Origin: Polaribacter sp. L3A8
GTDB lineage: Bacteria > Bacteroidota > Bacteroidia > Flavobacteriales > Flavobacteriaceae
NCBI RefSeq assembly: GCF_009796785.1
Contig: NZ_CP047026.1
Span: 3,206,501-3,270,500 of the forward strand
DNA: 64,000 nt
Reading direction: 5' to 3'
Shown here: one piece after another, positions 36,341 to 44,932 of the stretch
Numbering within the stretch: position 1 is the first letter of the stretch
Layout: every line of letters begins with the position of its first letter
Translations under genes and position numbers: made by a program
Notes under the pieces: generated by a model
What the model was told of the DNA's origin: nothing
The model's input: the letters and a program-made list of their open reading frames with translations, nothing else
The model's database searches: none

Positions 36341-39300
36341 ATGAGAAAATTAATTACATATTTTATTAAATATCCTGTTGCTGTAAATGTATTTATTATA
36401 GCATTTGTAGCTTTTGGTTTAGTGGGCGCTTTTAGTATGAAATCGTCTTTCTTTCCATTAACAGATTCAGAATTAATAAACATTTCTTTAGCGTATCCTG
36501 GAGCTTCACCTCAAGAAATGGAAGAAGGTGTTGTATTAAAAATTGAAGACAATTTAAAAGGAATTGTAGGCGTAGAGCGTGTAACGTCTGTTTCTAGAGA
36601 AAACGCAGCAACTGTAAGAATAGAGGTAGAAAAAGGGAAAGATATAGATGTTGTTTTAACAGATGTAAAAAATGCGGTAGATAGAGTTCCGTCTTTTCCG
36701 TCTGGTATGGAGCCGGCTGTAATAGCTAAAGTAGAAAGTATAAGACCAACCATTAGTTTTACAGTAAGTGGAGATAATATTCCGCTAAAATCTTTAAAAC
36801 AATATGCTAGAAATATAGAAAACGATATTAGAGGTATTGAAGGAATTTCTCAAGTTACCATTTCTGGTTTTCCAGACGAAGAAATAGAAATAGCGGTTAA
36901 GGAAAACGATTTACGTGCTTTTAATTTATCCTTCGCAGAAGTAGCAAAAGCAATCCAAAACTCTAACCTTTTAATTACGGGTGGTAATATTAAAACGGCA
37001 CAAGAAGATTATTTAATTAGAGCAAGTAACCGTTCTTATTACGGAGTAGAAATACAAAATCTAATTGTAAGAACAGAAACAAACGGACATATTATCCGTT
37101 TAAAAGATATTGCAGAGGTTAAAGATACGTGGTCGGAAACTCCAGATAGATTGTATTACAATGGCAATTTGGCAATTGATATTTCTATTAGTAATACCAA
37201 TAATGAAGATTTGCTTTCATCAGCAGATAAAATAAAGGTTTATATTGATAAATTTAATCAGCAAAACCAAAACATACACTTAGATATTACAGATGATAGA
37301 AGTGTAACATTACAAGGAAGAACCATGCTTCTAATAGAAAATGGAGTAGTTGGTATTTTATTGGTTTTGTTTTTTCTAGCACTCTTTTTAAACTTACGTT
37401 TGGCAATTTGGGTAGCCTTTGGTTTGCCAGTAGCATTTTTAGGAATGTTTATTTTAGCGGCTCAGTTTGATGTTACCATTAATATTTTATCTCTTTTTGG
37501 GATGATTATCGTAATCGGTATTTTGGTGGATGATGGAATTGTAATTGGAGAAAATATTTATCACCATTATTACGATTTAGGAAAAACCAAAATTCAGGCA
37601 GCGATAGATGGTACAATGGAAGTAATTCCGCCAATTGTTTCAGCAATTCTAACAACTATTATTGCATTTTCTACGTTGTTTTTTGTTGATGGAAGAATCG
37701 GTAATTTCTTTAGTGAAGTCTCTACAATTGTACTTTTAACACTAAGTGTTTCATTAATTGAAGCGTTGGTTATTTTACCTGCACATATTGCGCATTCTAA
37801 GGCTTTAGATAGAAAGCGATTAGAAGAAGGAGCAGAAGCTAAAATGAATAGAATTGATGCCTTTTTTAATAAGGTAAATAGATTTGCAGACGGAGCTTTA
37901 ACTAAGGTAAATGAAAAATTCTATGTTCCTTTTTTAAAGTTTTCTTTAAAAAATAAAATATTTTCTTTTTCAATTCCTATTGCTTTACTAATTTTTAGTT
38001 TAACCTCTATTGGTGGCGGTATTGTTAGAACTTCTTTTTTCCCTTCTGTAGCAAGTGATAAAATTCAGGTAACTTTAAACATGCCACAAGGTACAAACGA
38101 AACAATTACAGATTCTATAATTTCATCTATAGAAGAAAAAGTTTGGTTGGTAAATAAAGAATACACTGCAAAGCAATCTGGAGATGAGCAAGTTGTTCAG
38201 AATGTAATAAAAAGGGTTGGTCCAGGAAGTGCAAATGCAACCTTAAGTATTAATTTATTAGCAGGAGAAAGCAGAGAATTTTCTTCTCCAGAAATAACAA
38301 ATTCTATTAGAGAAAAAGTAGGAAAAGTATATGGAGTAGAAAGCCTAATTTTTGGTTCTGGAGGAAACTTTGGAGGAAGTCCTGTTGCAGTTTCTTTATT
38401 AGGAAATAATATTGAAGAGCTAAAAGCAGCAAAAGCTGAACTAAAATTAGTGTTAGAAAACAATCCGCTTTTAAAGGATATTTCAGACAATGATCCTGCA
38501 GGCATAAAAGAGGTAAATATTTCTTTAAAAGATAATGCATATGTATTAGGCTTAAACTTACAGTCTGTAATGGCGCAAATACGTAATGGTTTCTTCGGGT
38601 TTCAGGCGCAACGTTTTCAGCGTGGTCAAGATGAAATTAAAGTTTGGGTACGTTACAATAAAGAAGACAGATCTTCAATAAAGGATTTAGATGATATGCG
38701 TATTGTTACTCCAAATGGAACAAGAATTCCGTTTTCTGAAATTGGAACTTACGAAATTAGAAGAGGAGACATTGCCATTAATCACTTAAATGGTCAAAGA
38801 GAAATTCAAGTTTCTGCAGATTTAAAAGATGCTAAAGAAAGTGCTACAGAAATTTTAGATGATATTAAAACACGTGTTGTTCCACAAATTATTTCTAAAT
38901 ATCATTCTGTAACGCCACTTTACGAAGGTCAAAATAGAGAAGCTAATAAAACGGTAGATTCTTTAGAATGGTTAAAATGGATAATTTTGGCCTTAATTTA
39001 TATTGTAATTGCGTTTACATTTAGATCTTACAGTCAGCCAATTTTATTGCTTTTAATGATTCCTTTTAGTATGATTGGTGTTGTTTGGGGGCATTTTATT
39101 CACGATTTTTCTATCAATATTTTATCTTGGTTAGGTATTATTGCCTTGGTGGGTATTATGGTAAATGATGGCTTGGTTTTAATAGGGAAGTTTAACAGTT
39201 ATTTAAAAGAAGGCATGTTGTTTGATGATGCATTAATTTTGGCAGGTCAATCTCGTTTTAGAGCAATTTTCTTAACCTCTTTAACTACTGTGGCAGGTTT

Positions 39301-39541
39301 AGCACCTTTAATGTTAGAAAAAAGTAGGCAAGCCCAATTTTTAATTCCGATGGCAATTTCTATTTCTTACGGAATAGCGGTTGCAACTATTTTAACCTTG
39401 GTGATGTTGCCATTGTTACTGTCTGTTTCCAATTCTATAAAAGTGGGCATAAAGTGGTTAAAAACAGGAGAAAAAGTAACGAAAGAAGAAGTAGAAAGAG
39501 CTATTATAGAATCTAAATTTGACGAAAATGAAGATCATTAG
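36341..39541 (+). CDS. RND family efflux permease (AcrB/HAE1-like)
   Basis: A 1066-aa proton-driven exporter with twelve transmembrane helices and two large periplasmic loops. The proton relay is visible as Asp-Asp in the fourth helix (ILVDDGIVIGENIYHHY). The second half repeats the pattern (VGIMVNDGLVLIGKFN). The order adaptor-permease-TolC on one strand makes a complete tripartite pump. The substrate cannot be deduced; drugs, detergents or lipids are all possible. The 3' end overlaps the downstream TolC gene. Confidence 0.94.
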   Translation: MRKLITYFIKYPVAVNVFIIAFVAFGLVGAFSMKSSFFPLTDSELINISLAYPGASPQEMEEGVVLKIEDNLKGIVGVERVTSVSRENAATVRIEVEKGKDIDVVLTDVKNAVDRVPSFPSGMEPAVIAKVESIRPTISFTVSGDNIPLKSLKQYARNIENDIRGIEGISQVTISGFPDEEIEIAVKENDLRAFNLSFAEVAKAIQNSNLLITGGNIKTAQEDYLIRASNRSYYGVEIQNLIVRTETNGHIIRLKDIAEVKDTWSETPDRLYYNGNLAIDISISNTNNEDLLSSADKIKVYIDKFNQQNQNIHLDITDDRSVTLQGRTMLLIENGVVGILLVLFFLALFLNLRLAIWVAFGLPVAFLGMFILAAQFDVTINILSLFGMIIVIGILVDDGIVIGENIYHHYYDLGKTKIQAAIDGTMEVIPPIVSAILTTIIAFSTLFFVDGRIGNFFSEVSTIVLLTLSVSLIEALVILPAHIAHSKALDRKRLEEGAEAKMNRIDAFFNKVNRFADGALTKVNEKFYVPFLKFSLKNKIFSFSIPIALLIFSLTSIGGGIVRTSFFPSVASDKIQVTLNMPQGTNETITDSIISSIEEKVWLVNKEYTAKQSGDEQVVQNVIKRVGPGSANATLSINLLAGESREFSSPEITNSIREKVGKVYGVESLIFGSGGNFGGSPVAVSLLGNNIEELKAAKAELKLVLENNPLLKDISDNDPAGIKEVNISLKDNAYVLGLNLQSVMAQIRNGFFGFQAQRFQRGQDEIKVWVRYNKEDRSSIKDLDDMRIVTPNGTRIPFSEIGTYEIRRGDIAINHLNGQREIQVSADLKDAKESATEILDDIKTRVVPQIISKYHSVTPLYEGQNREANKTVDSLEWLKWIILALIYIVIAFTFRSYSQPILLLLMIPFSMIGVVWGHFIHDFSINILSWLGIIALVGIMVNDGLVLIGKFNSYLKEGMLFDDALILAGQSRFRAIFLTSLTTVAGLAPLMLEKSRQAQFLIPMAISISYGIAVATILTLVMLPLLLSVSNSIKVGIKWLKTGEKVTKEEVERAIIESKFDENEDH

Positions 39542-40847
39542 AAACACCATATTAATAGTCGGATTTTTATCGACTTTACAAGGAATCTCGCAAGAGATTT
39601 TAAGCAAAAAAGAAGCACTAGAAATTACGTTAGAAAATAACTTCGGAATTAAAATTGCGAACAATAATTTAGAAGTTGCAAAAAACAATAAAAGTATTTA
39701 TAATACTGGTTTTTTGCCAACAGCTTCTATTTCTTCTGGCGCAAATTATAGTAATAACAATCAAACAATTTCTCGTCAAGATGGTACTTCTACAAGTATA
39801 GATGGTGCGGTTACAAAATCGTATAATGCCTCAATAGGTTTAAATTATACGCTTTTTGATGGTTTAGGTAGAAAATACAATTATCAACAATTAAAAGAAA
39901 CGTATAATTTAACAGAATTACAAGCTAGAGAAACTATAGAAAACACCTATTTACAGTTATTTACAACGTATTTTCAAATTGCTAGATTTTCTGAAAATCA
40001 GGCAAATTTAAACGAAGCTTTAGCTATTTCTAAACAAAGATTACAACGTGCCAAATATCAATATGAATATGGGCAATCTACCAAATTAGAGTTGTTAAAT
40101 GCTGAGGTAGATGTTAATAATGATAGTATTACTCTAATAAATGCCAACCAACAATTAAGCAATGTAAAACGTGGTTTAAATGTGATTTTAGGGGTTGAGA
40201 AAGAAGTGAATTATGAAGTAGATACAGAGGTTGAGTTTGTTAAAATGATGAATTTTGATGAACTTCAACAAAAAACAATTGCTAACAATGCTACCTTAAA
40301 ACAGAACGAAAAAAATGTGGCTATTAGCGAGTTTAACATCAAAATAAACAAAGCAAATTACTTACCATCTTTAGGTTTAAATACTTCTTATGGATGGAAC
40401 AAAAGTGAAAACCCAGAAACTTCTTTTTTAGCAGCATCTACTTCTAATGGGTTAAATGCTGGTTTAAGTTTATCATGGAGTTTGTTTGACGGTGGAAGTA
40501 CAAAAACCAATGTTGCAAATGCTAAAATTGCTTTAGAAAATCAGCAAGTTTTACTAGAGCAGCAAAAACTAACGATTGATAATAATTTAAAAAATACTTG
40601 GGAGAATTATCAGAACCAATTATTTATTTTAAAAGCACAAGAAAAAAACGTTTTAACTACTCAAAATAACTTTGAGAGAACCAAAGAACGATACAAATTA
40701 GGTCAAGTTACTTCTATAGAATTTAGACAAGCTCAGATTAATTTTATCAACTCTAAAACGGCATTTAACAATGCTAAGTTTGATGCAAAATTAATAGAAT
40801 TACAGTTGCTACAATTAAGTGGAGATATTTTAAATGAGCAGTTTTAA
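39528..40847 (+). CDS. TolC family outer-membrane efflux channel
   Basis: A protein of 439 aa from ATG 39528, which overlaps the permease end by 14 bp. An upstream TTG at 39519 is possible but gives no better signal peptide. The Sec signal (MKIIRNTILIVGFLSTLQGISQ) is followed by two repeats of long amphipathic helices, as expected for a trimeric TolC-type beta-barrel/alpha-barrel channel. Typical motifs are LDYTLFDG-like NYTLFDGLGR in the first half and SWSLFDGGSTKTNVANAKIAL in the second. It is the last gene of the first RND operon. Confidence 0.93.
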   Translation: MKIIRNTILIVGFLSTLQGISQEILSKKEALEITLENNFGIKIANNNLEVAKNNKSIYNTGFLPTASISSGANYSNNNQTISRQDGTSTSIDGAVTKSYNASIGLNYTLFDGLGRKYNYQQLKETYNLTELQARETIENTYLQLFTTYFQIARFSENQANLNEALAISKQRLQRAKYQYEYGQSTKLELLNAEVDVNNDSITLINANQQLSNVKRGLNVILGVEKEVNYEVDTEVEFVKMMNFDELQQKTIANNATLKQNEKNVAISEFNIKINKANYLPSLGLNTSYGWNKSENPETSFLAASTSNGLNAGLSLSWSLFDGGSTKTNVANAKIALENQQVLLEQQKLTIDNNLKNTWENYQNQLFILKAQEKNVLTTQNNFERTKERYKLGQVTSIEFRQAQINFINSKTAFNNAKFDAKLIELQLLQLSGDILNEQF

Positions 40848-40851
40848 AAAC

Positions 40852-40863
40852 TGATTTTAATCA
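40852..40863. promoter_or_regulatory. FNR-type palindrome upstream of the 43-aa protein gene
   Basis: TGAT-TTTA-ATCA, a perfect palindrome equal to the core of the FNR consensus TTGAT-N4-ATCAA. Its centre (40857.5) is 33 bp upstream of the centre of a TAnnTTTG element, placing it near -41, as for a class II activator. Confidence 0.65.
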
Positions 40864-40886
40864 TATGTTAATTTATCCTTATATAT

Positions 40887-40894
40887 TAATTTTG
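40887..40894 (+). promoter_or_regulatory. Promoter -7 element for the 43-aa protein gene
   Basis: TAATTTTG fits TAnnTTTG exactly, 20 bp before the ATG at 40914. Confidence 0.6.
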
Positions 40895-40913
40895 GATTTA
40901 AAATTAGACGAAT

Positions 40914-41045
40914 ATGAATTTTTTGAATATACCACAGGTCTCTTGGGTTAACGGTACAGTCATGATTGGTGTTTTTGCACTGGTTGTTATAGGTTTGGTT
41001 GTAGCTGTTTATTTATTGATGACCACAGATAAAAAAGCAAAATAG
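40914..41045 (+). CDS. Small single-pass membrane protein (43 aa)
   Basis: A 43-aa ORF too short for most gene callers. It starts MNFLNIPQVSWVNGTVMIG, has one strong hydrophobic helix (about residues 16-36) and ends in a basic tail TDKKAK, which predicts an N-out, C-in single-pass protein. Support comes from an FNR-type box and a consensus -7 element in ordered spacing just upstream and from sitting right before a Crp/Fnr regulator gene. I do not recognise the family. It may be a small partner of a respiratory complex, but that is inference only. Confidence 0.6.
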   Translation: MNFLNIPQVSWVNGTVMIGVFALVVIGLVVAVYLLMTTDKKAK

Positions 41046-41217
41046 ATCTTATAACAAATTAATTTTAAAATGTTGTATAAATAATTTGAATTATTTTTTG
41101 TTCAGAAAATATTAGCGTAGTTTGATTACGTTTCTATTTTATATTGAAATATGGACGAAAAAGAAACATAATTATATGCCACATTTTAATGCTAGTTTGG
41201 TATTAAAGTTTTTATAT

Positions 41218-41243
41218 AAGCCTGAGTTAATCTCGGGCTTTTA
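41218..41243 (+). terminator. Terminator-like hairpin between the 43-aa gene and the Crp/Fnr gene
   Basis: The stem aagcctgag / ctcgggctt (one G-T pair) with loop ttaat is followed by a short TTTA. It sits 172 bp after the small gene and 53 bp before the regulator start, so it may end the small transcript or attenuate the regulator. The T-run is weak. Confidence 0.5.
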
Positions 41244-41296
41244 TGGTTGCAATAAAATTCATTTCATTATTTTTATAGTTGAAAAAACAAGTAATA

Positions 41297-41929
41297 ATGA
41301 TAAGTACGTTAGAAAGTAATTTTGGATACCTTTTTGAGAAAGAATTAATTTTAGAAATTCAAGAATTAGGAATTTCTAAAGATTTTAAAGAAGATGTTAC
41401 TATTATTGAGGTTGGAGATTATATAAAATCGATGCCTTTATTAATTTCGGGTGCTATTAAAATTCTTAGAGAAGATGAAAAAGGAGATGAAATTGTTTTA
41501 TATTATTTAGAAAAAGGAGATACTTGTGCCATGACCCTTTCTTGCTGTATGGGGCAAACTAAAAGTAAAATTAGAGCAGTTGCAGAAACAAATGTAGAGT
41601 TGATTATGTTGCCAAAAGAAAAAATGGCAGAATGGTTGGGGAAATATAAAACGTGGCAGGCTTATATTTTACAAACCTATCACAATAGGATGGATGAACT
41701 TTTAGAAGCTTTAGATACTATTGCTTTTTTAAAAATGGATGAACGTCTTTTTAAATACTTAAAAGACAAAGCTATGGTTACTCATAGTGATCTTTTAAAT
41801 GTTACACATAAAGAAATTTCAGAAGATTTACATACCTCTAGAGTTGTTATATCTCGATTGCTAAAAAAATTAGAAAATGAGGATAAAATCAAACTTTTTA
41901 GAAATAGTATTAAAGTCTTAGAACTGTAA
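41297..41929 (+). CDS. Crp/Fnr family transcriptional regulator
   Basis: A 210-aa regulator. ATG 41297 is chosen; an in-frame TTG lies 18 bp upstream. The cNMP-binding-like domain (residues 10-115) carries Cys77, Cys83 and Cys84 in DTCAMTLSCCMG, a motif I have seen in Bacteroidota members, but no N-terminal Fe-S Cys cluster like FNR. The winged HTH has the helix pair HKEISEDL and TSRVVISRLLKKL. Where CRP has Arg180-Glu181 and FNR has Glu209, this protein has Arg182-Val183, so its DNA target should differ. Five Crp/Fnr-like palindromes with fixed promoter spacing lie within 17 kb, one right after the gene. It may sense redox state or haem; the ligand is unknown. Confidence 0.9.
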   Translation: MISTLESNFGYLFEKELILEIQELGISKDFKEDVTIIEVGDYIKSMPLLISGAIKILREDEKGDEIVLYYLEKGDTCAMTLSCCMGQTKSKIRAVAETNVELIMLPKEKMAEWLGKYKTWQAYILQTYHNRMDELLEALDTIAFLKMDERLFKYLKDKAMVTHSDLLNVTHKEISEDLHTSRVVISRLLKKLENEDKIKLFRNSIKVLEL

Positions 41930-41940
41930 CATTAGTTACT
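41925..41940. promoter_or_regulatory. Crp/Fnr-type palindrome upstream of the cytochrome c gene
   Basis: TGTAAC-ATTA-GTTACT, a 5-bp perfect palindrome with a 4-bp spacer, overlapping the end of the regulator gene. Its centre (41932.5) is 33 bp from the centre of the -7 element at 41962. Confidence 0.7.
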
Positions 41941-41961
41941 GAATAATAATAAAATACATGC

Positions 41962-41969
41962 TATTTTTG
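41962..41969 (+). promoter_or_regulatory. Promoter -7 element for the cytochrome c-thioredoxin pair
   Basis: TATTTTTG, an exact TAnnTTTG match, 13 bp before the start at 41982. Confidence 0.65.
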
Positions 41970-41981
41970 TAATAAAAATAG

Positions 41982-42971
41982 ATGAAATTTTTAACTTTAT
42001 TTATAGCAGTGGCTTTTATTTTTGGATGTAAAGATGCTAAAAAGTCTCCTTCTTATTCTAAAAAATCAGTTTCAGAAACACAAGAACATATTGGTAAAAA
42101 GTTAATGGAAACAAACTGTTATGTTTGCCATAATGCTACAACACCAGAAGATAATCGAATTGCACCACCAATGATTGCCATTAAAAAACGTTATTTAATG
42201 GGACATGCTACAAAAGCTGCATTTATAGCATCGATGCAAAATTGGATTAAAAATCCGACCAAAGAAAACGCTATTATGTATGGTGCCGTACAACGTTTTG
42301 GTTTGATGCCTAAACAGGCTTTCCCAGAAGAAACGATTCAGCAGATTGCAGATTATATGTTTGAGTCTGAAATAGAAAAACCCGTATGGTTTGATGAGCA
42401 TTACAATCAACAACATGGAAATGGAAGAGGAAATGGAAACGGAATGCAAGGGCCGTTGCAAGGTGCTAATTTAAAAAACTTATCATACAATGAAAAGGGA
42501 TTAAAGTATGCATTAGCTACCAAAAGTGTTTTGGGTAAAAACTTAATGGGTACAATTCAAAAAAAAGGAACCTTAGCAGCATTAAAATTTTGTAATGTAA
42601 AAGCGTATCCTTTAACAGATAGTATGTGTTTAGTGTATAAAACAAATATAAAAAGAGTTTCAGACAAACCAAGAAACGTAAACAACACAGCTAACAGTTT
42701 AGAGAAAGGATATATTACTGTTTTTAAAAAAGAGGCACAATTAAATAAAGAGTCTAAACCGATTGTTGTTGAATCTGCAGAAAATGTAAATTTTTATTAT
42801 CCAATTAAAACAAGTAGTATGTGTTTGCAATGTCATGGTACACCAACTTCAGATATTAAAAACACTACTTTAGCACAAATAAATAAGTTGTATCCAAATG
42901 ACTTAGCGATTGGTTATAAAGAAAATCAAGTAAGAGGAATTTGGAGTATTACTTTTAATAAACAAATATAA
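41982..42971 (+). CDS. Lipoprotein fusing a cytochrome c domain to a DUF3365 (Tll0287-like) haem domain
   Basis: A 329-aa lipoprotein (lipobox FIFGC, Cys16). The first part (about residues 35-130) is a monohaem cytochrome c with Cys46, Cys49 and His50 in CYVCH and a Met in FGLMPKQAF. A Gly/Asn-rich linker follows near residues 145-160. The second part (about residues 170-328) matches DUF3365, with CLQCH at Cys281-His285. Such domains are often haem sensors or electron carriers in the periplasm. The gene has its own Crp/Fnr-type box and promoter, and thioredoxin starts 11 bp after it. A role in redox sensing or anaerobic electron transfer is an inference. Confidence 0.85.
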   Translation: MKFLTLFIAVAFIFGCKDAKKSPSYSKKSVSETQEHIGKKLMETNCYVCHNATTPEDNRIAPPMIAIKKRYLMGHATKAAFIASMQNWIKNPTKENAIMYGAVQRFGLMPKQAFPEETIQQIADYMFESEIEKPVWFDEHYNQQHGNGRGNGNGMQGPLQGANLKNLSYNEKGLKYALATKSVLGKNLMGTIQKKGTLAALKFCNVKAYPLTDSMCLVYKTNIKRVSDKPRNVNNTANSLEKGYITVFKKEAQLNKESKPIVVESAENVNFYYPIKTSSMCLQCHGTPTSDIKNTTLAQINKLYPNDLAIGYKENQVRGIWSITFNKQI

Positions 42972-42982
42972 AATTCTTAGGC

Positions 42983-43282
42983 ATGAGTAGTTTTACAGAA
43001 ATAATAAATCAAGATAAAGCTGTTTTAGTAGACTTTTTTGCAGAATGGTGCGGACCTTGTAAAACAATGAGCCCTATTTTAAAAGAAGTAAAAGATACTT
43101 TGGGAAATAAGGTTTCTATTATTAAAATTGATGTTGATAAAAATCAATCTTTAGCAGCAAAATACCAAGTAAGAGGTGTACCCACTTTAATATTATATAA
43201 ATCTGGTAAACAAGTTTGGAGGCAATCTGGAGCTGTACAAAAGGCAGCACTAATTACTGTTATAAATAATGCTAATAATTAA
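42983..43282 (+). CDS. Thioredoxin
   Basis: A 99-aa cytoplasmic thioredoxin with the active site WCGPC (Cys23, Cys26) and the cis-Pro loop VRGVPTLILYKSG. No signal peptide, so it acts inside the cell. It sits 11 bp after the haem lipoprotein and is probably on the same Crp/Fnr-controlled transcript. Length is a little shorter than E. coli TrxA but normal for Bacteroidota. Confidence 0.94.
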   Translation: MSSFTEIINQDKAVLVDFFAEWCGPCKTMSPILKEVKDTLGNKVSIIKIDVDKNQSLAAKYQVRGVPTLILYKSGKQVWRQSGAVQKAALITVINNANN

Positions 43283-43306
43283 TTATTATAAGTACAATAT
43301 AGTTAT

Positions 43307-43338
43307 AAGCATCTAAAATTATTTAGATGCTTTTTTTA
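43307..43338. terminator. Bidirectional terminator between thioredoxin and nadB
   Basis: Stem aagcatctaaa / tttagatgctt, T-run to the right, A-rich to the left. It overlaps the nadB stop and separates the two convergent genes. Confidence 0.9.
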
Positions 43339-44922
43339 TTTAATGCAGTCTAAACTGTAGAAACCTCCACAATTTTCAGTTCTCTTTTTAGAGAATTGCG
43401 TAATTAAATATGCCGTTGTAATTAAGTTTCTTAATTCACATAAATCTACAGAAAGCTCCGAGTGATCATATAGGCGCTTGTTATCTTCGTAAAGTACCTT
43501 TAGCTTTTTCTCAGCACGTTTTATGCGCTCGTTAGAACGAACAATACCAACGTAATTGGTCATAATAGTTTTTACTTCATTTCTATCATGAGCAATTAAT
43601 ATTTTTTCCATATTCTTAATAACGCCATTGTCATTCCAAACAGGAATATCTTTTGGCATTTTAGCGCTATTATATTTTTTAGAAACATTTAAAAAAGCGT
43701 TATGAGCATATACTAAGCCTTCTAATAAAGAATTAGATGCCAATCTATTTCCGCCATGTAAACCAGTTCTAGTTACCTCGCCACAAGCATATAATTTCTT
43801 AATAGATGTCTTTGCTTTTTTGTTCACATTTACGCCCCCACAGATATAATGAGATGCTGGTACAACCGGAATATAATCTTTGGTTACATCAATATTTAAA
43901 GTAGCACATTTTTCTGTAATATTAGGAAAATGTTCTATAAATTTCTCCATATCTAAATTAGTACAATCTAAATAGACATGCGGTTTTCCACTTTTCTTTA
44001 ATTCATTATCTATAGCTCTAGCAACAATATCTCTAGAAGCTAATTCTTCTCTTTCATCGTATTTATGCATAAAGAAATCACCATTGTAATCTCTTAATTT
44101 TGCACCAAATCCTCTTACAGCTTCGGAAATTAAAAAAGCAGGATATTCTCCTGGATTGTATAATGCTGTTGGGTGAAACTGAATAAATTCCATTTCAGAA
44201 ATTTCTGCTTTTGCACGGTATGCAATTCCTATTCCATCGCCAGTAGCAACCACAGGGTTAGTGGTGGTTTCATATACTTGTCCATTACCTCCGGACGCTA
44301 AAACGGTAAATTTGCTTACAAAAGTTTTTACTTTTGCCTTTTTCTCGTCTAAAACATAAGCTCCATAACAAGAAATTTTTCCATTTCGTTTTGTCTTTCT
44401 CTTTTTAGTTTGATGTTCGGTAATTAAATCAATTGCATAATGATGGGTAAGAAAATCAATATTTTTAAGTGCATTTACCTTTGCTAATAGTGCACGTTCA
44501 ATTTCTCCTCCAGTAATATCTGTATGGTGTAAAATTCTATTTTGAGAGTGTCCACCTTCACGACCTAAATCGTAATCTCCTTTTTCATTTTCATCAAACT
44601 GTGTTCCCCAATCAATTAATTCTTGCAGTCTTTTTGGGGCATCACCTACCACCATTTTTACTACTTCTTCATCACACAAACCATCACCAGCAACTAAAGT
44701 GTCATTTATATGTTGCTCAAAACTATCTACCGCTTTGTTGTAAACAGTAGCAATTCCACCTTGGGCATACTTTGTGTTAGATTCACTTTGTTCGTCTTTT
44801 GTAATAATTGTGATTTTTGCATCTTTAAACTCTGTGGCCGTTTTTAGCGCAAAAGTTAAACCAGCAATACCAGAACCAATCACTAAAAAGTCAGTGAAGA
44901 TTATTTTTTTATCAGGTAACAT
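43336..44922 (-). CDS. nadB: L-aspartate oxidase
   Basis: A 528-aa FAD enzyme that converts aspartate to iminoaspartate, the first step of NAD synthesis. An FAD-binding GSGIAGLTFAL motif (residues 18-28), the QGGIATV block and the C-terminal GEVTRTGLHGGNRLASNSLLEG stretch are typical of the succinate dehydrogenase/NadB flavoprotein family; the NadB assignment is confirmed by the adjacent nadA. It is 10 bp downstream of nadA on the minus strand. Confidence 0.95.
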   Translation of the reverse strand: MLPDKKIIFTDFLVIGSGIAGLTFALKTATEFKDAKITIITKDEQSESNTKYAQGGIATVYNKAVDSFEQHINDTLVAGDGLCDEEVVKMVVGDAPKRLQELIDWGTQFDENEKGDYDLGREGGHSQNRILHHTDITGGEIERALLAKVNALKNIDFLTHHYAIDLITEHQTKKRKTKRNGKISCYGAYVLDEKKAKVKTFVSKFTVLASGGNGQVYETTTNPVVATGDGIGIAYRAKAEISEMEFIQFHPTALYNPGEYPAFLISEAVRGFGAKLRDYNGDFFMHKYDEREELASRDIVARAIDNELKKSGKPHVYLDCTNLDMEKFIEHFPNITEKCATLNIDVTKDYIPVVPASHYICGGVNVNKKAKTSIKKLYACGEVTRTGLHGGNRLASNSLLEGLVYAHNAFLNVSKKYNSAKMPKDIPVWNDNGVIKNMEKILIAHDRNEVKTIMTNYVGIVRSNERIKRAEKKLKVLYEDNKRLYDHSELSVDLCELRNLITTAYLITQFSKKRTENCGGFYSLDCIK

Positions 44923-44932
44923 TTTTAAGGTG

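Noticed and set aside
41122..41319. A 65-codon frame between the 43-aa gene and the Crp/Fnr gene
   Set aside because: It has no supporting start or family, spans the terminator-like hairpin and overlaps the regulator start in another frame.
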